Notes under the pieces: generated by a model
Databases searched by the model: none
What the model was told of the DNA's origin: nothing
The model's input: the letters and a program-made list of their open reading frames with translations, nothing else
Part shown: piece by piece, positions 25,820 to 34,126 of the stretch
Layout: every line of letters begins with the position of its first letter
Position numbering within the stretch: the stretch's first letter is position 1
DNA from: Streptomyces sp. WZ.A104
GTDB taxonomy: Bacteria; Actinomycetota; Actinomycetes; Streptomycetales; Streptomycetaceae
Reading direction: 5' to 3'
Assembly (NCBI RefSeq): GCF_002382885.1
Contig: NZ_NWVL01000038.1
Location: 1 to 64,000, forward strand
DNA: 64,000 bases
Made by a program: the position numbers and the translations under genes

Positions 25820-26644
25820 GTGACCGTCCATCCCAGCCTCCAGAACTACGCAGACGCCGCGACCCACGCCATCGAGGCGATAGCCGAGCTGGTGGCGCCC
25901 CTCGCCGAGAGCGAGTGGAACCGCCGTACGCCCTGCCCGGGATGGTCGGTGCGCGACATCGTGTCGCACGTCATCGGCATGGAGTGCGAGATGCTCGGCG
26001 ATCCCCGCCCGATCCACACCCTGCCGCGCGACCTCTACCACGTGCAGAGCGACTTCGCCCGCTACATGGAGATGCAGGTCGACGTCCGGCGTCACCACAC
26101 CGCCCCGGAGATGACCTCCGAGCTGGAGTACGTCCTCATCCGCCGGGCCCGGCAGCTCCGCAACGAGTCGCGCACCCCCGAGACCATGGTCCGCGCCCCG
26201 CTCGGCGCCGAGCAGACCCTCGAAGTGGCGCTGCACATGCGGGCCTTCGACGTCTGGGTGCACGAGCAGGACTTGCGCACGACGCTCGGGCAGCCGGGCA
26301 ACCTCGACTCTCCCGGCGCGCTGATCGCCCGGGACACCCTGCTCCTCGGGCTGCCGAAGGTGGTCGCCAAGAACGCGGGCGCCCCCGCCAATTCGGCGGT
26401 CGTCTTCGATGTACACGGTCCGGTGGAGTTCCTGCGGACGGTACGCGTCGACGCCGAGGGCCGCGGTTCGATAGACGGTGCGCCTTCGCTCGGCCCCGCC
26501 GCGACGCTGTCGCTCGACTGGGAGACGTACGTCCGCCTCGCCTGCGGCCGGGTCCGTCCCGCGGCCGTCGCCGACCGGATCAAGATCGAGGGCGATCAGG
26601 AGCTGGCCGCCGCGATCCTGGACAACTTCGCCGTCACGCCGTAG
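25820..26644 (+). CDS. Mycothiol-dependent maleylpyruvate isomerase family protein
   Basis: A 274-residue protein of the DinB/mycothiol-dependent enzyme fold. The N-terminal helical bundle has the conserved WNRRTPCPGWSVRDIVSHVIG. The metal ligands of this fold are suggested by His50 in this segment and by HMRAFDVWVHEQDLR further on. The C-terminal part resembles a sterol-carrier-like domain. The GTG start follows GAGGGG. Family members use mycothiol, the actinobacterial thiol cofactor, in isomerisation or detoxification; the substrate here is unknown. Confidence 0.88.
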   Translation: MTVHPSLQNYADAATHAIEAIAELVAPLAESEWNRRTPCPGWSVRDIVSHVIGMECEMLGDPRPIHTLPRDLYHVQSDFARYMEMQVDVRRHHTAPEMTSELEYVLIRRARQLRNESRTPETMVRAPLGAEQTLEVALHMRAFDVWVHEQDLRTTLGQPGNLDSPGALIARDTLLLGLPKVVAKNAGAPANSAVVFDVHGPVEFLRTVRVDAEGRGSIDGAPSLGPAATLSLDWETYVRLACGRVRPAAVADRIKIEGDQELAAAILDNFAVTP

Positions 26645-26657
26645 CCGCCCGGGGGCC

Positions 26658-26690
26658 GTGCCCGCGTATCGGGAGGGGCTACGCGGGCAC
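26658..26690. terminator. Bidirectional terminator
   Basis: GTGCCCGCGTA (26658-26668) pairs with TACGCGGGCAC (26680-26690) between the convergent mycothiol-enzyme and MFS genes. The right arm encodes the last codons and stop of the MFS gene. Confidence 0.75.
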
Positions 26691-27986
26691 GTGCACGGCC
26701 TCGACACGGCTGACCACATGGTGGTCGCGTTCCCGCAGCGCCGTACGTCGGCGCAGCCGCAGGATCTGGGTGACACCGAGCGCCTCCAGGACGAAGACCG
26801 AGGCGAACGCGACGCGGTAGTTGTCGCCCGTCGCGTCCAGCAGCACCCCGACGGCGAACAGCGTGGTCATCGAGGCGATGAAGCCACCCATGTTGACGAT
26901 CCCCGAGGCCGTGCCCTGGCGCTCGGGCGGATTGGCCGGCCGGGCGAAGTCGAAGCCGATCATCGAGGCGGGCCCGCAGGCGCCGAGGACCAGGCACAGC
27001 ACGACCAACAGCCACATCGGCGTGTGCTGGGCCGGGTAGAAGATCGCTGAGGCCCAGAGCAGGGCCGTCGTCGCCACCGTGCCCAGCGCGATCGGGGCCC
27101 GGGCCTCGTGGTGCCGGGCGACGATCTGCCCGTAGACGAGCCCCACCACCATGTTGGACAGCACGACCAGCGTGAGCAGCGTGCCCGCCGTTCCCCGGCT
27201 CAGCTCCTGCGCCTCGACGAGGAACGGCATCCCCCACAGCAGCAGGAACACCATCGCCGGGAACTGGGTGGTGAAGTGCACCCACATTCCGAGCCGCGTG
27301 CCGGGCTCCCGCCAGGCGGCGGCGATCTGCCTGCGTACGTACGAGGCGCCCGCGTGCTCGGCGGGCGGCGGCTCGTGGCCCTCGGGGTGGTCCTTGAGGA
27401 ACAGCAGGAGCAGCACCAGCACCACGACGCCTGCCAGCGAGCTCCCGACGAAGGTCGTGGTCCACCCGTAGCTGTGCAGGGCCCGCGCGATGAACAGCGT
27501 CGAGACGAGGTTGCCCGCCATCCCGAACAGCGCGGCGACCTGGCCGATCAGCGGCCCGCGCCGGGCCGGGAACCAGCGGCTGCCGAGCCTCAGCACGCTG
27601 ATGAACGTCATCGCGTCCCCGCAGCCGAGCAGGGCGCGGGCGGCCAGCGCCATCCCGTACGAGGGGGCGAGCGCGAAGCCCAGCTGGCCGACGGTGAACA
27701 GGACGGCCCCGATGGTGAGGACCTTCTTGGTGCCGAGCCGGTCGACCATCAGCCCGACGGGTATCTGCATGCCCGCGTAGACGAGGAGCTGGAGGATGGA
27801 GAAGGTGGAGAGCGCGGAGGCGTTGACGTCGAACCGGTCGGCGGCGTCGAGTCCGGCGACGCCCAGGCTCGTACGGAAGATGATGGCGACGAAGTAGACG
27901 GCGACGCCGATGCCCCAGACCCAGGCGGCGCGCCGCCCCCCGGGTGGATCGCCGGGCAGGGAGAGCGTGGGGGCGGCCGAACTCAC
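26679..27986 (-). CDS. MFS transporter
   Basis: A 435-residue major facilitator protein with about 12 hydrophobic segments. The typical loop 2-3 motif appears as GLMVDRLGTKKVL, and a charged cytoplasmic loop near 205-235 separates the halves. It is of the nitrate/organic-anion-like class; the substrate is unknown. Its GTG start overlaps the stop of the GntR-type regulator gene (GTGA), so the pair is one translationally coupled operon and the regulator probably senses a compound related to the transporter. Confidence 0.9.
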   Translation of the reverse strand: MSSAAPTLSLPGDPPGGRRAAWVWGIGVAVYFVAIIFRTSLGVAGLDAADRFDVNASALSTFSILQLLVYAGMQIPVGLMVDRLGTKKVLTIGAVLFTVGQLGFALAPSYGMALAARALLGCGDAMTFISVLRLGSRWFPARRGPLIGQVAALFGMAGNLVSTLFIARALHSYGWTTTFVGSSLAGVVVLVLLLLFLKDHPEGHEPPPAEHAGASYVRRQIAAAWREPGTRLGMWVHFTTQFPAMVFLLLWGMPFLVEAQELSRGTAGTLLTLVVLSNMVVGLVYGQIVARHHEARAPIALGTVATTALLWASAIFYPAQHTPMWLLVVLCLVLGACGPASMIGFDFARPANPPERQGTASGIVNMGGFIASMTTLFAVGVLLDATGDNYRVAFASVFVLEALGVTQILRLRRRTALRERDHHVVSRVEAVHVPA

Positions 27987-28666
27987 CGGTCCTCACCCCG
28001 GACCAGCACCCGCACCCGGCCGACGTGGCGCCGCACGACCTGCGCGGCCCCCTCGGCGTCCCCTGCCCGGATCGCCGACAGGAGCTCGCCGTGCTCGGTG
28101 ATGTTGGCCTCGATCCGGCCGGGGTGTGCCTCCATCACCGCGACGCCCATCCGCAGCTGACGGTCGCGCAGCTGGTCGTAGAGGCGCGAGAGGATCTCGT
28201 TGCCCGCGTGTCCCACGATCTCGGCGTGGAAGCACCGGTCCTTGACGGCCACGGCCGCCAGATCGCCGTCCTCCGCCAACTCCCGCTGCTCCTCCAGGAG
28301 CTGTTCGAGCCGGGCGATCAACTGCGGCGACGCGGGCACGGCCTTGCGCGCCGCGAACTCCTCGACCAGCAGCCGGGTCTCCACCACGTCCTTGATCTCC
28401 TGGGCGGAGACGGCCAGTACGAGGGCGCCCTTCTTCGGGTAGAGCTTGATCAGCCCCTCGACCTCCAGCCGCAGCAGCGCCTCCCGCACGGGCGTCCGGG
28501 ACACCCCGACCGCGTCCGCGAGATCCCCCTCGGTGAGCAGCGTCCCGCCCTCGTAGCGACGGTCCAGGACCGCTTCCTTGATGTGCGTGTAGACGCGTTC
28601 GGCGGCGGGCGGGCGCTTGAGGGAGGAGGGCGTCGGCTGTACGGAGGCGGAGGTCGCGGCGAGCAT
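27983..28666 (-). CDS. GntR family regulator (FadR/FCD type)
   Basis: A 227-residue repressor. The winged helix covers about residues 20-90 (ERVYTHIKEAVLDRRYEGG; GVSRTPVREALLRLEVEGLI) and the all-helical FCD ligand domain about 95-220, with metal-site histidines in CFHAEIV, ITEHGELL and VVRRHVGR. The ATG at 28666 lacks a ribosome site; a GTG six bases upstream is an alternative. Just upstream, GCATGCG (28663-28669) and CGCATGC (about 28692-28698) form an inverted repeat that may be an autoregulatory operator. It heads the operon with the MFS gene. Confidence 0.9.
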   Translation of the reverse strand: MLAATSASVQPTPSSLKRPPAAERVYTHIKEAVLDRRYEGGTLLTEGDLADAVGVSRTPVREALLRLEVEGLIKLYPKKGALVLAVSAQEIKDVVETRLLVEEFAARKAVPASPQLIARLEQLLEEQRELAEDGDLAAVAVKDRCFHAEIVGHAGNEILSRLYDQLRDRQLRMGVAVMEAHPGRIEANITEHGELLSAIRAGDAEGAAQVVRRHVGRVRVLVRGEDR

Positions 28667-28762
28667 GCGCACAGCATAGATACAACATGCACGCATGCGA
28701 GGGCCTCGTCCGGATTCTGGACCGGGGTACGGCCGATCGCCAGGAACCAATAGTTCACCATC

Positions 28763-28776
28763 TCCTGAATTCAGGA
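28763..28776 (+). promoter_or_regulatory. Likely ArsR/CmtR operator within the promoter
   Basis: TCCTGAATTCAGGA is a perfect 14-bp palindrome seven bases before a -10-like TACTGT (28784-28789), which in turn ends six bases before the ATG. Position and symmetry suit an autoregulatory operator that blocks the -35/-10 spacer. Confidence 0.65.
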
Positions 28777-28795
28777 TTTCCTGTACTGTCGCTCC

Positions 28796-29134
28796 ATGCT
28801 GACTGTCGCCTCCGACATCGAGGTGCTCGCGCGGTTCGGCCGTGCGCTCGCCGACCCGATCCGCTGCCGCCTGCTGCTCGCTCTCCGCGAGGCCCCCGCG
28901 TACCCCTCCGACCTCGCCGATGCCCTGGGCATCTCGCGCACCCGGCTCTCCAACCACCTGGCCTGCCTGCGCGACTGCGGGCTGGTCGTCACCGTGCCCG
29001 ACGGCCGCCGCACGCGCTACGAGCTGGCCGACGAACGCCTCGGCAGCGCACTGGACGACCTGCGCGCCGCCGTGGTGGCCGTCGAGACGGACCGCGTCAC
29101 CTGCACGGACGCGGAGACCAAGGGCTGCTGCTGA
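28796..29134 (+). CDS. ArsR family metal sensor, CmtR-like
   Basis: A 112-residue winged-helix repressor (DNA-recognition helix region GISRTRLSNHLACLRDCGLV). Cysteines fall at 24, 57, 61, 103, 111 and 112. Cys57, Cys61 and Cys103 match the Cd(II)/Pb(II) ligand set known for mycobacterial CmtR (57, 61, 102), so it is probably a cadmium/lead sensor that leaves DNA on metal binding. The ATG has no ribosome site and lies six bases past a -10-like element, suggesting a leaderless transcript. Its stop overlaps the start of the efflux gene (TGATG). Confidence 0.92.
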   Translation: MLTVASDIEVLARFGRALADPIRCRLLLALREAPAYPSDLADALGISRTRLSNHLACLRDCGLVVTVPDGRRTRYELADERLGSALDDLRAAVVAVETDRVTCTDAETKGCC

Positions 29135-29817
29135 TGACCGCCCTGTCGCCGGGTCCCACCCCGGCCCGCCGGGACGCGCTCGCCCGCCGGATACGCCTGC
29201 TGGTAGCGGCCACCATCGTCTACAACGTGATCGAGGCGGTCGTCGCCCTCACCGCCGGAACGATCGCCTCCTCCACCGCACTGATCGGCTTCGGCCTGGA
29301 CTCCGTCATCGAGGTCTCCTCGGCCGCCGCGGTCGCCTGGCAGTTCTCAGCCCGCGAGCACGCGGTCCGCGAGGCCCGGGAGCGCACCGCCCTGCGGATC
29401 ATCGCCCTGTCGTTCTTCACGCTCGCCGCGTACGTCGCCGCCGACGCGGTCCGGGCACTGACGGGGAGCAGCGAAGCCGAACGCTCCCTCATCGGCATCG
29501 GCGTCGCGGCGCTGTCGCTCGCGATCATGCCGTTCCTGTCCGCCGCTCAGCGCAGGGCGGGACGCGCGCTCGGGTCCGCCTCCGCCGTCGCGGACTCGAA
29601 GCAGACCCTCCTGTGCACATACCTCTCCGCCGTTCTGCTCGTCGGCCTGGTCCTCAACGCCGCGCTCGGCTGGTCCTGGGCCGACCCCGTCGCAGCCCTC
29701 GCCATCGCCGTCATCGCGGCCAAGGAGGGCCGCGGTGCCTGGCGGGGCAAGGCCTGCTGCGCCCCTGCCACACCTCCGCCGGGAGTCAGGTCAAGCCTGC
29801 GCAAATTCACCCGTTAG
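29134..29817 (+). CDS. Cation diffusion facilitator-like metal efflux protein
   Basis: A 227-residue membrane protein, translationally coupled to the CmtR-like regulator. About six hydrophobic segments are visible. The family's polar residues occur in the segments IVYNVIEAVVAL and GLDSVIEVSSAA and again in ADSKQTLLC and WADPVAALAI, which resemble the CDF metal-site pattern (HxxxD variants). It lacks the large C-terminal cytoplasmic domain of ZitB-type pumps and ends with a Cys pair (GKACCAP). Export of Cd2+, Pb2+ or Zn2+ is inferred from the regulator. Confidence 0.88.
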   Translation: MTALSPGPTPARRDALARRIRLLVAATIVYNVIEAVVALTAGTIASSTALIGFGLDSVIEVSSAAAVAWQFSAREHAVREARERTALRIIALSFFTLAAYVAADAVRALTGSSEAERSLIGIGVAALSLAIMPFLSAAQRRAGRALGSASAVADSKQTLLCTYLSAVLLVGLVLNAALGWSWADPVAALAIAVIAAKEGRGAWRGKACCAPATPPPGVRSSLRKFTR

Positions 29818-29905
29818 GGATGCATCCATTGCGCCGCGCCAACCGTCTCACTCGCCGAGCGGCACCCTTATGTGGCCGCATATCAGGGGCATTTGGAGCG
29901 TTCAG

Positions 29906-30808
29906 TTGAAAATCGACATCAAGCGCATCAACCGCGTCACCGTCACGAGCACCGTGCCCCTCACCGCGGGTGCTGTGCTCGCGAGCGGCGCCTTCGCCTC
30001 GACGGCACACGCCGCCACGCCGCCGCCGGCTCCGAAGATCGTCGCCAAGGGCGGCTTCGTGATGAACGACGGCACCGGCAAGACCCTCTTCACCAAGTCC
30101 GCGGACACCCGCCGGGCCACTGGCTCCACCACCAAGATCATGACCGCTCTGGTGGTGCTCCAGCAGAAGAACGTGAACCTGAAGTCGAAGGTCACGATCC
30201 AGAAGGCCTACAGCGACTACATCGTCTCCAAGAACGCCTCCTCCGCGCGGCTGATCGTCGGCGACAAGGTCTCCGTGGGCCAGCTCCTCTACGGCCTGAT
30301 GCTCCCCTCAGGCTGCGACGCCGCGTATGCCCTGGCCGACAAGTTCGGCACCGGCAAGACCCGTGCGGCCCGCGTGAAGTCCTTCATCGGCAAGATGAAC
30401 GCCACGGCGAAGAGCCTCAAGCTGAAGAACACCCACTTCGACTCGTTCGACGGCATAGGGGGTGGCAAGAACTACTCGACCCCCCGCGACCTGACGAAGA
30501 TCGCCAGCAAGGCGATGAAGAACTCCACCTTCCGCACCATCGTCAAGACGAAGTCGACGAAGCAGAAGGTGACCACGAAGAACGGCGGCTACCGCTACAT
30601 GTCGTGGAGCAACACCAACAAGATGCTCAGCAGTTACAGCGGCGCGACCGGCGTCAAGACCGGCTCCGGCCCGACCTCCAAGTACTGCCTGGTCTTCGCG
30701 GCGACGCGCAAGGGCAAGACGGTCATCGGCACGGTGCTCACGTCGTCCTCCGAGGCGAACCGCACCGCCGACGCGAAGAAGCTCATGGACTACGGGTTCA
30801 AGAAGTAA
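29906..30808 (+). CDS. dacC: D-alanyl-D-alanine carboxypeptidase
   Basis: A 300-residue secreted penicillin-binding protein that trims the terminal D-alanine of peptidoglycan stem peptides. The start is a TTG at 29906 with GGAG seven bases upstream; no ATG or GTG fits. A signal peptide ends near ASTAHA. All three active-site motifs of the SxxK family are present: Ser74-x-x-Lys77 (STTK), Ser135 in SGCDAA (the S-G-C variant of SxN) and Lys251-Thr-Gly. The C-terminal beta domain of PBP5 is missing, as in other short Streptomyces enzymes. The symbol is a generic one. Confidence 0.92.
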   Translation: MKIDIKRINRVTVTSTVPLTAGAVLASGAFASTAHAATPPPAPKIVAKGGFVMNDGTGKTLFTKSADTRRATGSTTKIMTALVVLQQKNVNLKSKVTIQKAYSDYIVSKNASSARLIVGDKVSVGQLLYGLMLPSGCDAAYALADKFGTGKTRAARVKSFIGKMNATAKSLKLKNTHFDSFDGIGGGKNYSTPRDLTKIASKAMKNSTFRTIVKTKSTKQKVTTKNGGYRYMSWSNTNKMLSSYSGATGVKTGSGPTSKYCLVFAATRKGKTVIGTVLTSSSEANRTADAKKLMDYGFKK

Positions 30809-30834
30809 CCCGCCTCGCCCGCGCGTACGAGCGA

Positions 30835-30870
30835 GGGGCCCGGCCCGCACGGTGTCCGCGGCCGGGCCCC
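30835..30870. terminator. Bidirectional terminator after the carboxypeptidase gene
   Basis: An 11-bp stem (30835-30845 with 30860-30870) lies between the convergent carboxypeptidase and DUF397 genes. It is followed by an 18/19-base direct repeat (GGGCCCCTTCGCCGTACC and a copy about 21 bases further on). Confidence 0.8.
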
Positions 30871-30909
30871 TTCGCCGTACCGCCGGGCCCCTTTCGCCGT
30901 ACCTACGGC

Positions 30910-31095
30910 CTACGGCTGCTGCCGGTGCAGACCGGCCGTGAAGGCGCCCCACGCGGCGGGCGCGACGGTGAGGACGGGGCCGTCGGGGCGCTTGGAGTCG
31001 CGGACGGCGACGGTCGGGGGGATGTTGCGGGCCACCTCGACGCACTCGCCATTGCCACTGCTGTAGCTGGACTTGACGAACTCGAAGTGGGACAC
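30910..31095 (-). CDS. DUF397 protein
   Basis: A 61-residue protein with the DUF397 signature (FVKSSYSSGNGECVEVA; VRDSKRPDGPVLTV; AWGAFTAGL). In Streptomyces these small proteins are encoded next to XRE/DUF5753 regulators and work with them; in the WhiJ and BldB contexts they influence development. It starts two bases after the XRE gene stop, so both are one operon. Confidence 0.95.
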   Translation of the reverse strand: MSHFEFVKSSYSSGNGECVEVARNIPPTVAVRDSKRPDGPVLTVAPAAWGAFTAGLHRQQP

Positions 31096-31097
31096 AG

Positions 31098-31976
31098 CTA
31101 CAACTCCTTGCGAATACGCCCTATGAGAGCGATGGAATCGCGGGGAGCGAGCCCGCTTCTGGCGATGCGCCCGAATGTGACGTTGTGGCGGTCGGCATCC
31201 GTCTCACTCTCCAGCCACAGGGTAGACGACGTCGTGTCCATGTAGACCACGTCCATCGCACCGGGTTCAGCGAACGAGACAATGCTGAAAGCGCTGGTCA
31301 TGCCAGGGTGCGAGCCCGCGAGAAAGGGGACAACCTGCACGGTGACATTTGGCTCGGCAGCAGCCTCTGCCAGACGGGCCAGCTGAGCCCGCATCACCTC
31401 GCGGCCGCCGACCAGTTGTCGCAGGGCTCCCTCTCCGACGATCGCCCACAGCGCGAGGGGGTTGCTGTCCGTGAGGCGCGCCTGCCGCGCGATCTTCGCT
31501 TCGACGAAGCGCTCGATCTCGTCCGGGTCGCCCCAGTCCGCGTTCCCGACTGCGAGCGCCCTGGCGTAGTCCGGGGTCTGGAGCAGCCCCGGCACGAAAG
31601 CCCCCTGCCAGGTCCGGACGCCTGTTGCGATGTCTTCGAGCGCGACGTACTCGACGAGGGAACGCAGCTCCGGGTACTGGTTCCACCAGCCCTTCGCCTT
31701 ACGGCGCTCCCGGTCCACCCGGGCAACCTCCAGTAGCCGCCCGACGGACTTCGCGTCCTCCAGACCGTAGAACTCGCAGAGCGTTCGGATGTCCGGGTCC
31801 CTCATCGGAACCCACCCTCGCTCCATCTTCACGATCTTCGAGTTGGTCGCGCTGATGACCTGGGCAGCCTGCTGCTGCGTCTTGCCGGACGCATCGCGCA
31901 GACGCAGCAGCTCGCTACCAAGCCTGCGGCCCAGGACAGTTGACGACCGGTTGCCTTGCGGAGTCGCTCGATTCAC
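31098..31976 (-). CDS. XRE family regulator with DUF5753 (WhiJ-like)
   Basis: A 292-residue regulator. The N-terminal helix-turn-helix (LGSELLRLRDASGKTQQQAA, then SKIVKMERG) is followed by the DUF5753 sensor domain that begins near AFVPGLLQTPDYARAL and runs to the C-terminus. This is the WhiJ-type half of a common Streptomyces trio with a DUF397 protein and an ATP-binding protein, here all present. Such regulators repress developmental or morphological genes and are relieved by their small partner. Two inverted repeats in the promoter region are candidate binding sites. Confidence 0.95.
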   Translation of the reverse strand: MNRATPQGNRSSTVLGRRLGSELLRLRDASGKTQQQAAQVISATNSKIVKMERGWVPMRDPDIRTLCEFYGLEDAKSVGRLLEVARVDRERRKAKGWWNQYPELRSLVEYVALEDIATGVRTWQGAFVPGLLQTPDYARALAVGNADWGDPDEIERFVEAKIARQARLTDSNPLALWAIVGEGALRQLVGGREVMRAQLARLAEAAAEPNVTVQVVPFLAGSHPGMTSAFSIVSFAEPGAMDVVYMDTTSSTLWLESETDADRHNVTFGRIARSGLAPRDSIALIGRIRKEL

Positions 31977-31985
31977 CGCCTCAGT

Positions 31986-32043
31986 GTCCCGCTTTCCGGG
32001 ACGGTACGTCGACCACCATCACTCGATGGGGACAAGTGTCCCC
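31986..32043. promoter_or_regulatory. Two inverted repeats between the XRE and ATP-binding genes
   Basis: GGGGACAAGTGTCCCC (32028-32043) is a perfect inverted repeat with a two-base centre. GTCCCG/CGGGAC (31986-31991 with 31997-32002) is a second one with a five-base spacer, close to the XRE start codon. Both share the GTCCC core and lie in the 212-base divergent region of the trio, so they are plausible XRE operators. Confidence 0.55.
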
Positions 32044-32188
32044 GTTTCACTTGCCCCCACCACTGGAGGTGGCTACTTTCAGTACTCCGCCGCTCGCACA
32101 GCGGAGTCATTCGGCGGAAGCGCACCGCCCTGCCCACCGCGGCCGGCGACAGAGCCACCGCCCACCCCACCCCCGGAGGCACGCGACC

Positions 32189-32617
32189 ATGACCGCAGCC
32201 CAGGAGATCTCAGCCCCCGCCCCCGAGCCCGTCCTCCGTGAGGACCGCGTCGACCACACGCCCACCGCGCACAGCGTCGCCCTCAGCCGGCACCGCACCG
32301 CTCGGCTCGTCCTCCAGTGGGGTCACCCGTCGCTCGCCGGTGACGCGGCGCTCCTGGTCAGCGAGTTGGCCACCAACGCGCTGCTGCACGGGGCCATCCG
32401 GGGTCGGCTCTTCCGGGTCCACCTCGCCCTCACCGAGGTCGCCCTCCGGGTCGCCGTCAGTGATCCGCGCGGCGAGCGGCTGCCCCGCCTCCGGCAGCCC
32501 GGCGCCGACGACTGTTACGGGCGCGGGCTCCTGATCGTCGCTCAGCTCGCCGACGACTGGGGCGTCGAGCCGCGCACAGTGGGGAAGGCCGTGTTCGCCC
32601 AGCTCTCCGTACGGTGA
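32189..32617 (+). CDS. ATP-binding protein (RsbW/HATPase_c_2 type)
   Basis: A 142-residue anti-sigma-factor-like ATPase domain. The N-box reads LLVSELATNALLHG and the glycine box CYGRGLLIVAQLADDWGV. The ATG at 32189 follows GGAGG. Such stand-alone domains accompany XRE/DUF5753 regulators throughout Streptomyces and are thought to bind a protein partner by phosphorylation or switching. It is divergent from the XRE-DUF397 pair and completes the trio. Confidence 0.9.
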   Translation: MTAAQEISAPAPEPVLREDRVDHTPTAHSVALSRHRTARLVLQWGHPSLAGDAALLVSELATNALLHGAIRGRLFRVHLALTEVALRVAVSDPRGERLPRLRQPGADDCYGRGLLIVAQLADDWGVEPRTVGKAVFAQLSVR

Positions 32618-32631
32618 CGCCCGGAAACACC

Positions 32632-32665
32632 GGTGGACCCGTACGAAGAAACGTACGGGCCCACC
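32632..32665. terminator. Bidirectional terminator
   Basis: A 14-position stem with one mismatch (32632-32645 with 32652-32665) and a six-base A-rich loop lies between the convergent ATP-binding gene and the bkd operon end. Confidence 0.8.
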
Positions 32666-32676
32666 GAGAGAACGCG

Positions 32677-34116
32677 TTACGCCCAGGTGATCAGGCGCTT
32701 CGGCTGCTCCAGGATCGCCGCCACATCGGCCAGCACCTTGGAGCCCAGCTCGCCGTCGACCAGACGGTGGTCGAACGACAGGGCCAGGGTGGTGACCTGA
32801 CGCGGCTTCACCTTGCCCTTGTGGACCCACGGCTGGAGCTTGATCGCGCCGACCGCCAGGATCGCGGACTCGCCCGGGTTCAGGATCGGGGTGCCCGTGT
32901 CCACGCCGAAGACACCGACGTTGGTGATCGTCACCGTGCCGCCCGCCATCGCGGCCGGGGAGGTCTTGCCGTCCCGGGCCGTGCTGACCAGCTCACCCAG
33001 GGCCGCCGCGAGCTGCGGCAGCGTCTTGTCGTGCGCGTCCTTGATGTTCGGCACGATCAGGCCGCGCGGGGTGGCGGCCGCGATGCCCAGGTTGACGTAG
33101 TGCTTCTGCACGATCTCCTGGTTGGCCTCGTCCCAGGCGGCGTTGACCTCGGGGTTCCGCTTGATCGCGACGAGGAGGGCCTTGGCGATGATGAGGAGCG
33201 GGTTGACCCGCACCCCCGCCATGTCCTTGTCCTCCTTGAGCTCCGCCACGAGCTTCATCGTGCGCGTCACGTCGACCGTGACGAACTCGGTGACGTGCGG
33301 AGCGGTGAACGCGCTGCCCACCATCGCCTGGGCGACCGCCTTGCGGACGCCCTTGACCGGGATACGGGTCTCGCGGGCGGAGGCCGAGGCCACTGGGGCT
33401 TCGACTGCCGCCGTCACCGGCTCGGAGACCGGGACCGACGGTGCCGCGGCCGGAGAAGCCTCGGCAGCCGGGGCCGCCGCCGCGTGGACGTCCTCGCGGG
33501 TGATGATCCCGTCCTTGCCGGTCGGGGTCACCGTCGCCAGGTCGATACCCAGGTCCTTGGCGAGCTTCCGTACCGGCGGCTTCGCCAGCGGGCGGGCGGT
33601 CACCGCCTCCGGAGCGGGCGCCGGAGTCCCGTGCCCGTTCATCTCGGCCTGTACCGCCGCGGCGACAGCAGCCGCCTCCGGAGCGGCCGAAGCCCCCTTG
33701 CGCGGGCGGCGCTTGGTGGAGGTCTCGGCGACCCCGTAGCCGACCAGGACCGGAGTGCGGCCCTTCGGTTCCTCGGCCGGGGCGGGCTCGGTGGCGGCCG
33801 CCACCGGTTCCTGCGCGGGGGCGGGCAGCGGGGCCACGTCCTCGCTGCCCGGAGCCACATCCACCGAGATGATCACCTGGCCGACATCGACCGTCGTACC
33901 TTCGGGGAAGCGCAGCTCGTGCACCACGCCGTCGAACGGGATCGGCAGCTCGACGGCCGCCTTCGCCGTCTCGACCTCGCACACGACCTGCCCGTCGGTG
34001 ACGGTGTCACCGGGCTGGACGAACCACTTGAGGATCTCGGCCTCGGTCAGTCCTTCGCCCACGTCGGGCATCTTGAACTCACGGAAACGAGCAGACGTTT
34101 CAGTCATCGTCGTCAC
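32677..34116 (-). CDS. bkdC: Dihydrolipoyl acyltransferase E2 of 2-oxoacid dehydrogenase (copy 1)
   Basis: A 479-residue E2 core protein of a branched-chain 2-oxoacid dehydrogenase complex. One lipoyl domain (about 10-88) carries the lipoylated Lys52 in ETAKAAVE. Pro/Ala linkers flank a peripheral-subunit-binding domain (RKLAKDLGIDLATVTPTGKDG). The catalytic domain ends with the active-site motif SFDHRLVDG. The GTG at 34116 is spaced correctly from GAGGAG; an in-frame ATG three codons on is possible. It is the last gene of an E1alpha-E1beta-E2 operon, ten bases after E1beta. The E3 gene is elsewhere. Confidence 0.95.
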   Translation of the reverse strand: MTTMTETSARFREFKMPDVGEGLTEAEILKWFVQPGDTVTDGQVVCEVETAKAAVELPIPFDGVVHELRFPEGTTVDVGQVIISVDVAPGSEDVAPLPAPAQEPVAAATEPAPAEEPKGRTPVLVGYGVAETSTKRRPRKGASAAPEAAAVAAAVQAEMNGHGTPAPAPEAVTARPLAKPPVRKLAKDLGIDLATVTPTGKDGIITREDVHAAAAPAAEASPAAAPSVPVSEPVTAAVEAPVASASARETRIPVKGVRKAVAQAMVGSAFTAPHVTEFVTVDVTRTMKLVAELKEDKDMAGVRVNPLLIIAKALLVAIKRNPEVNAAWDEANQEIVQKHYVNLGIAAATPRGLIVPNIKDAHDKTLPQLAAALGELVSTARDGKTSPAAMAGGTVTITNVGVFGVDTGTPILNPGESAILAVGAIKLQPWVHKGKVKPRQVTTLALSFDHRLVDGELGSKVLADVAAILEQPKRLITWA

Positions 34117-34126
34117 GAACCTCTCC

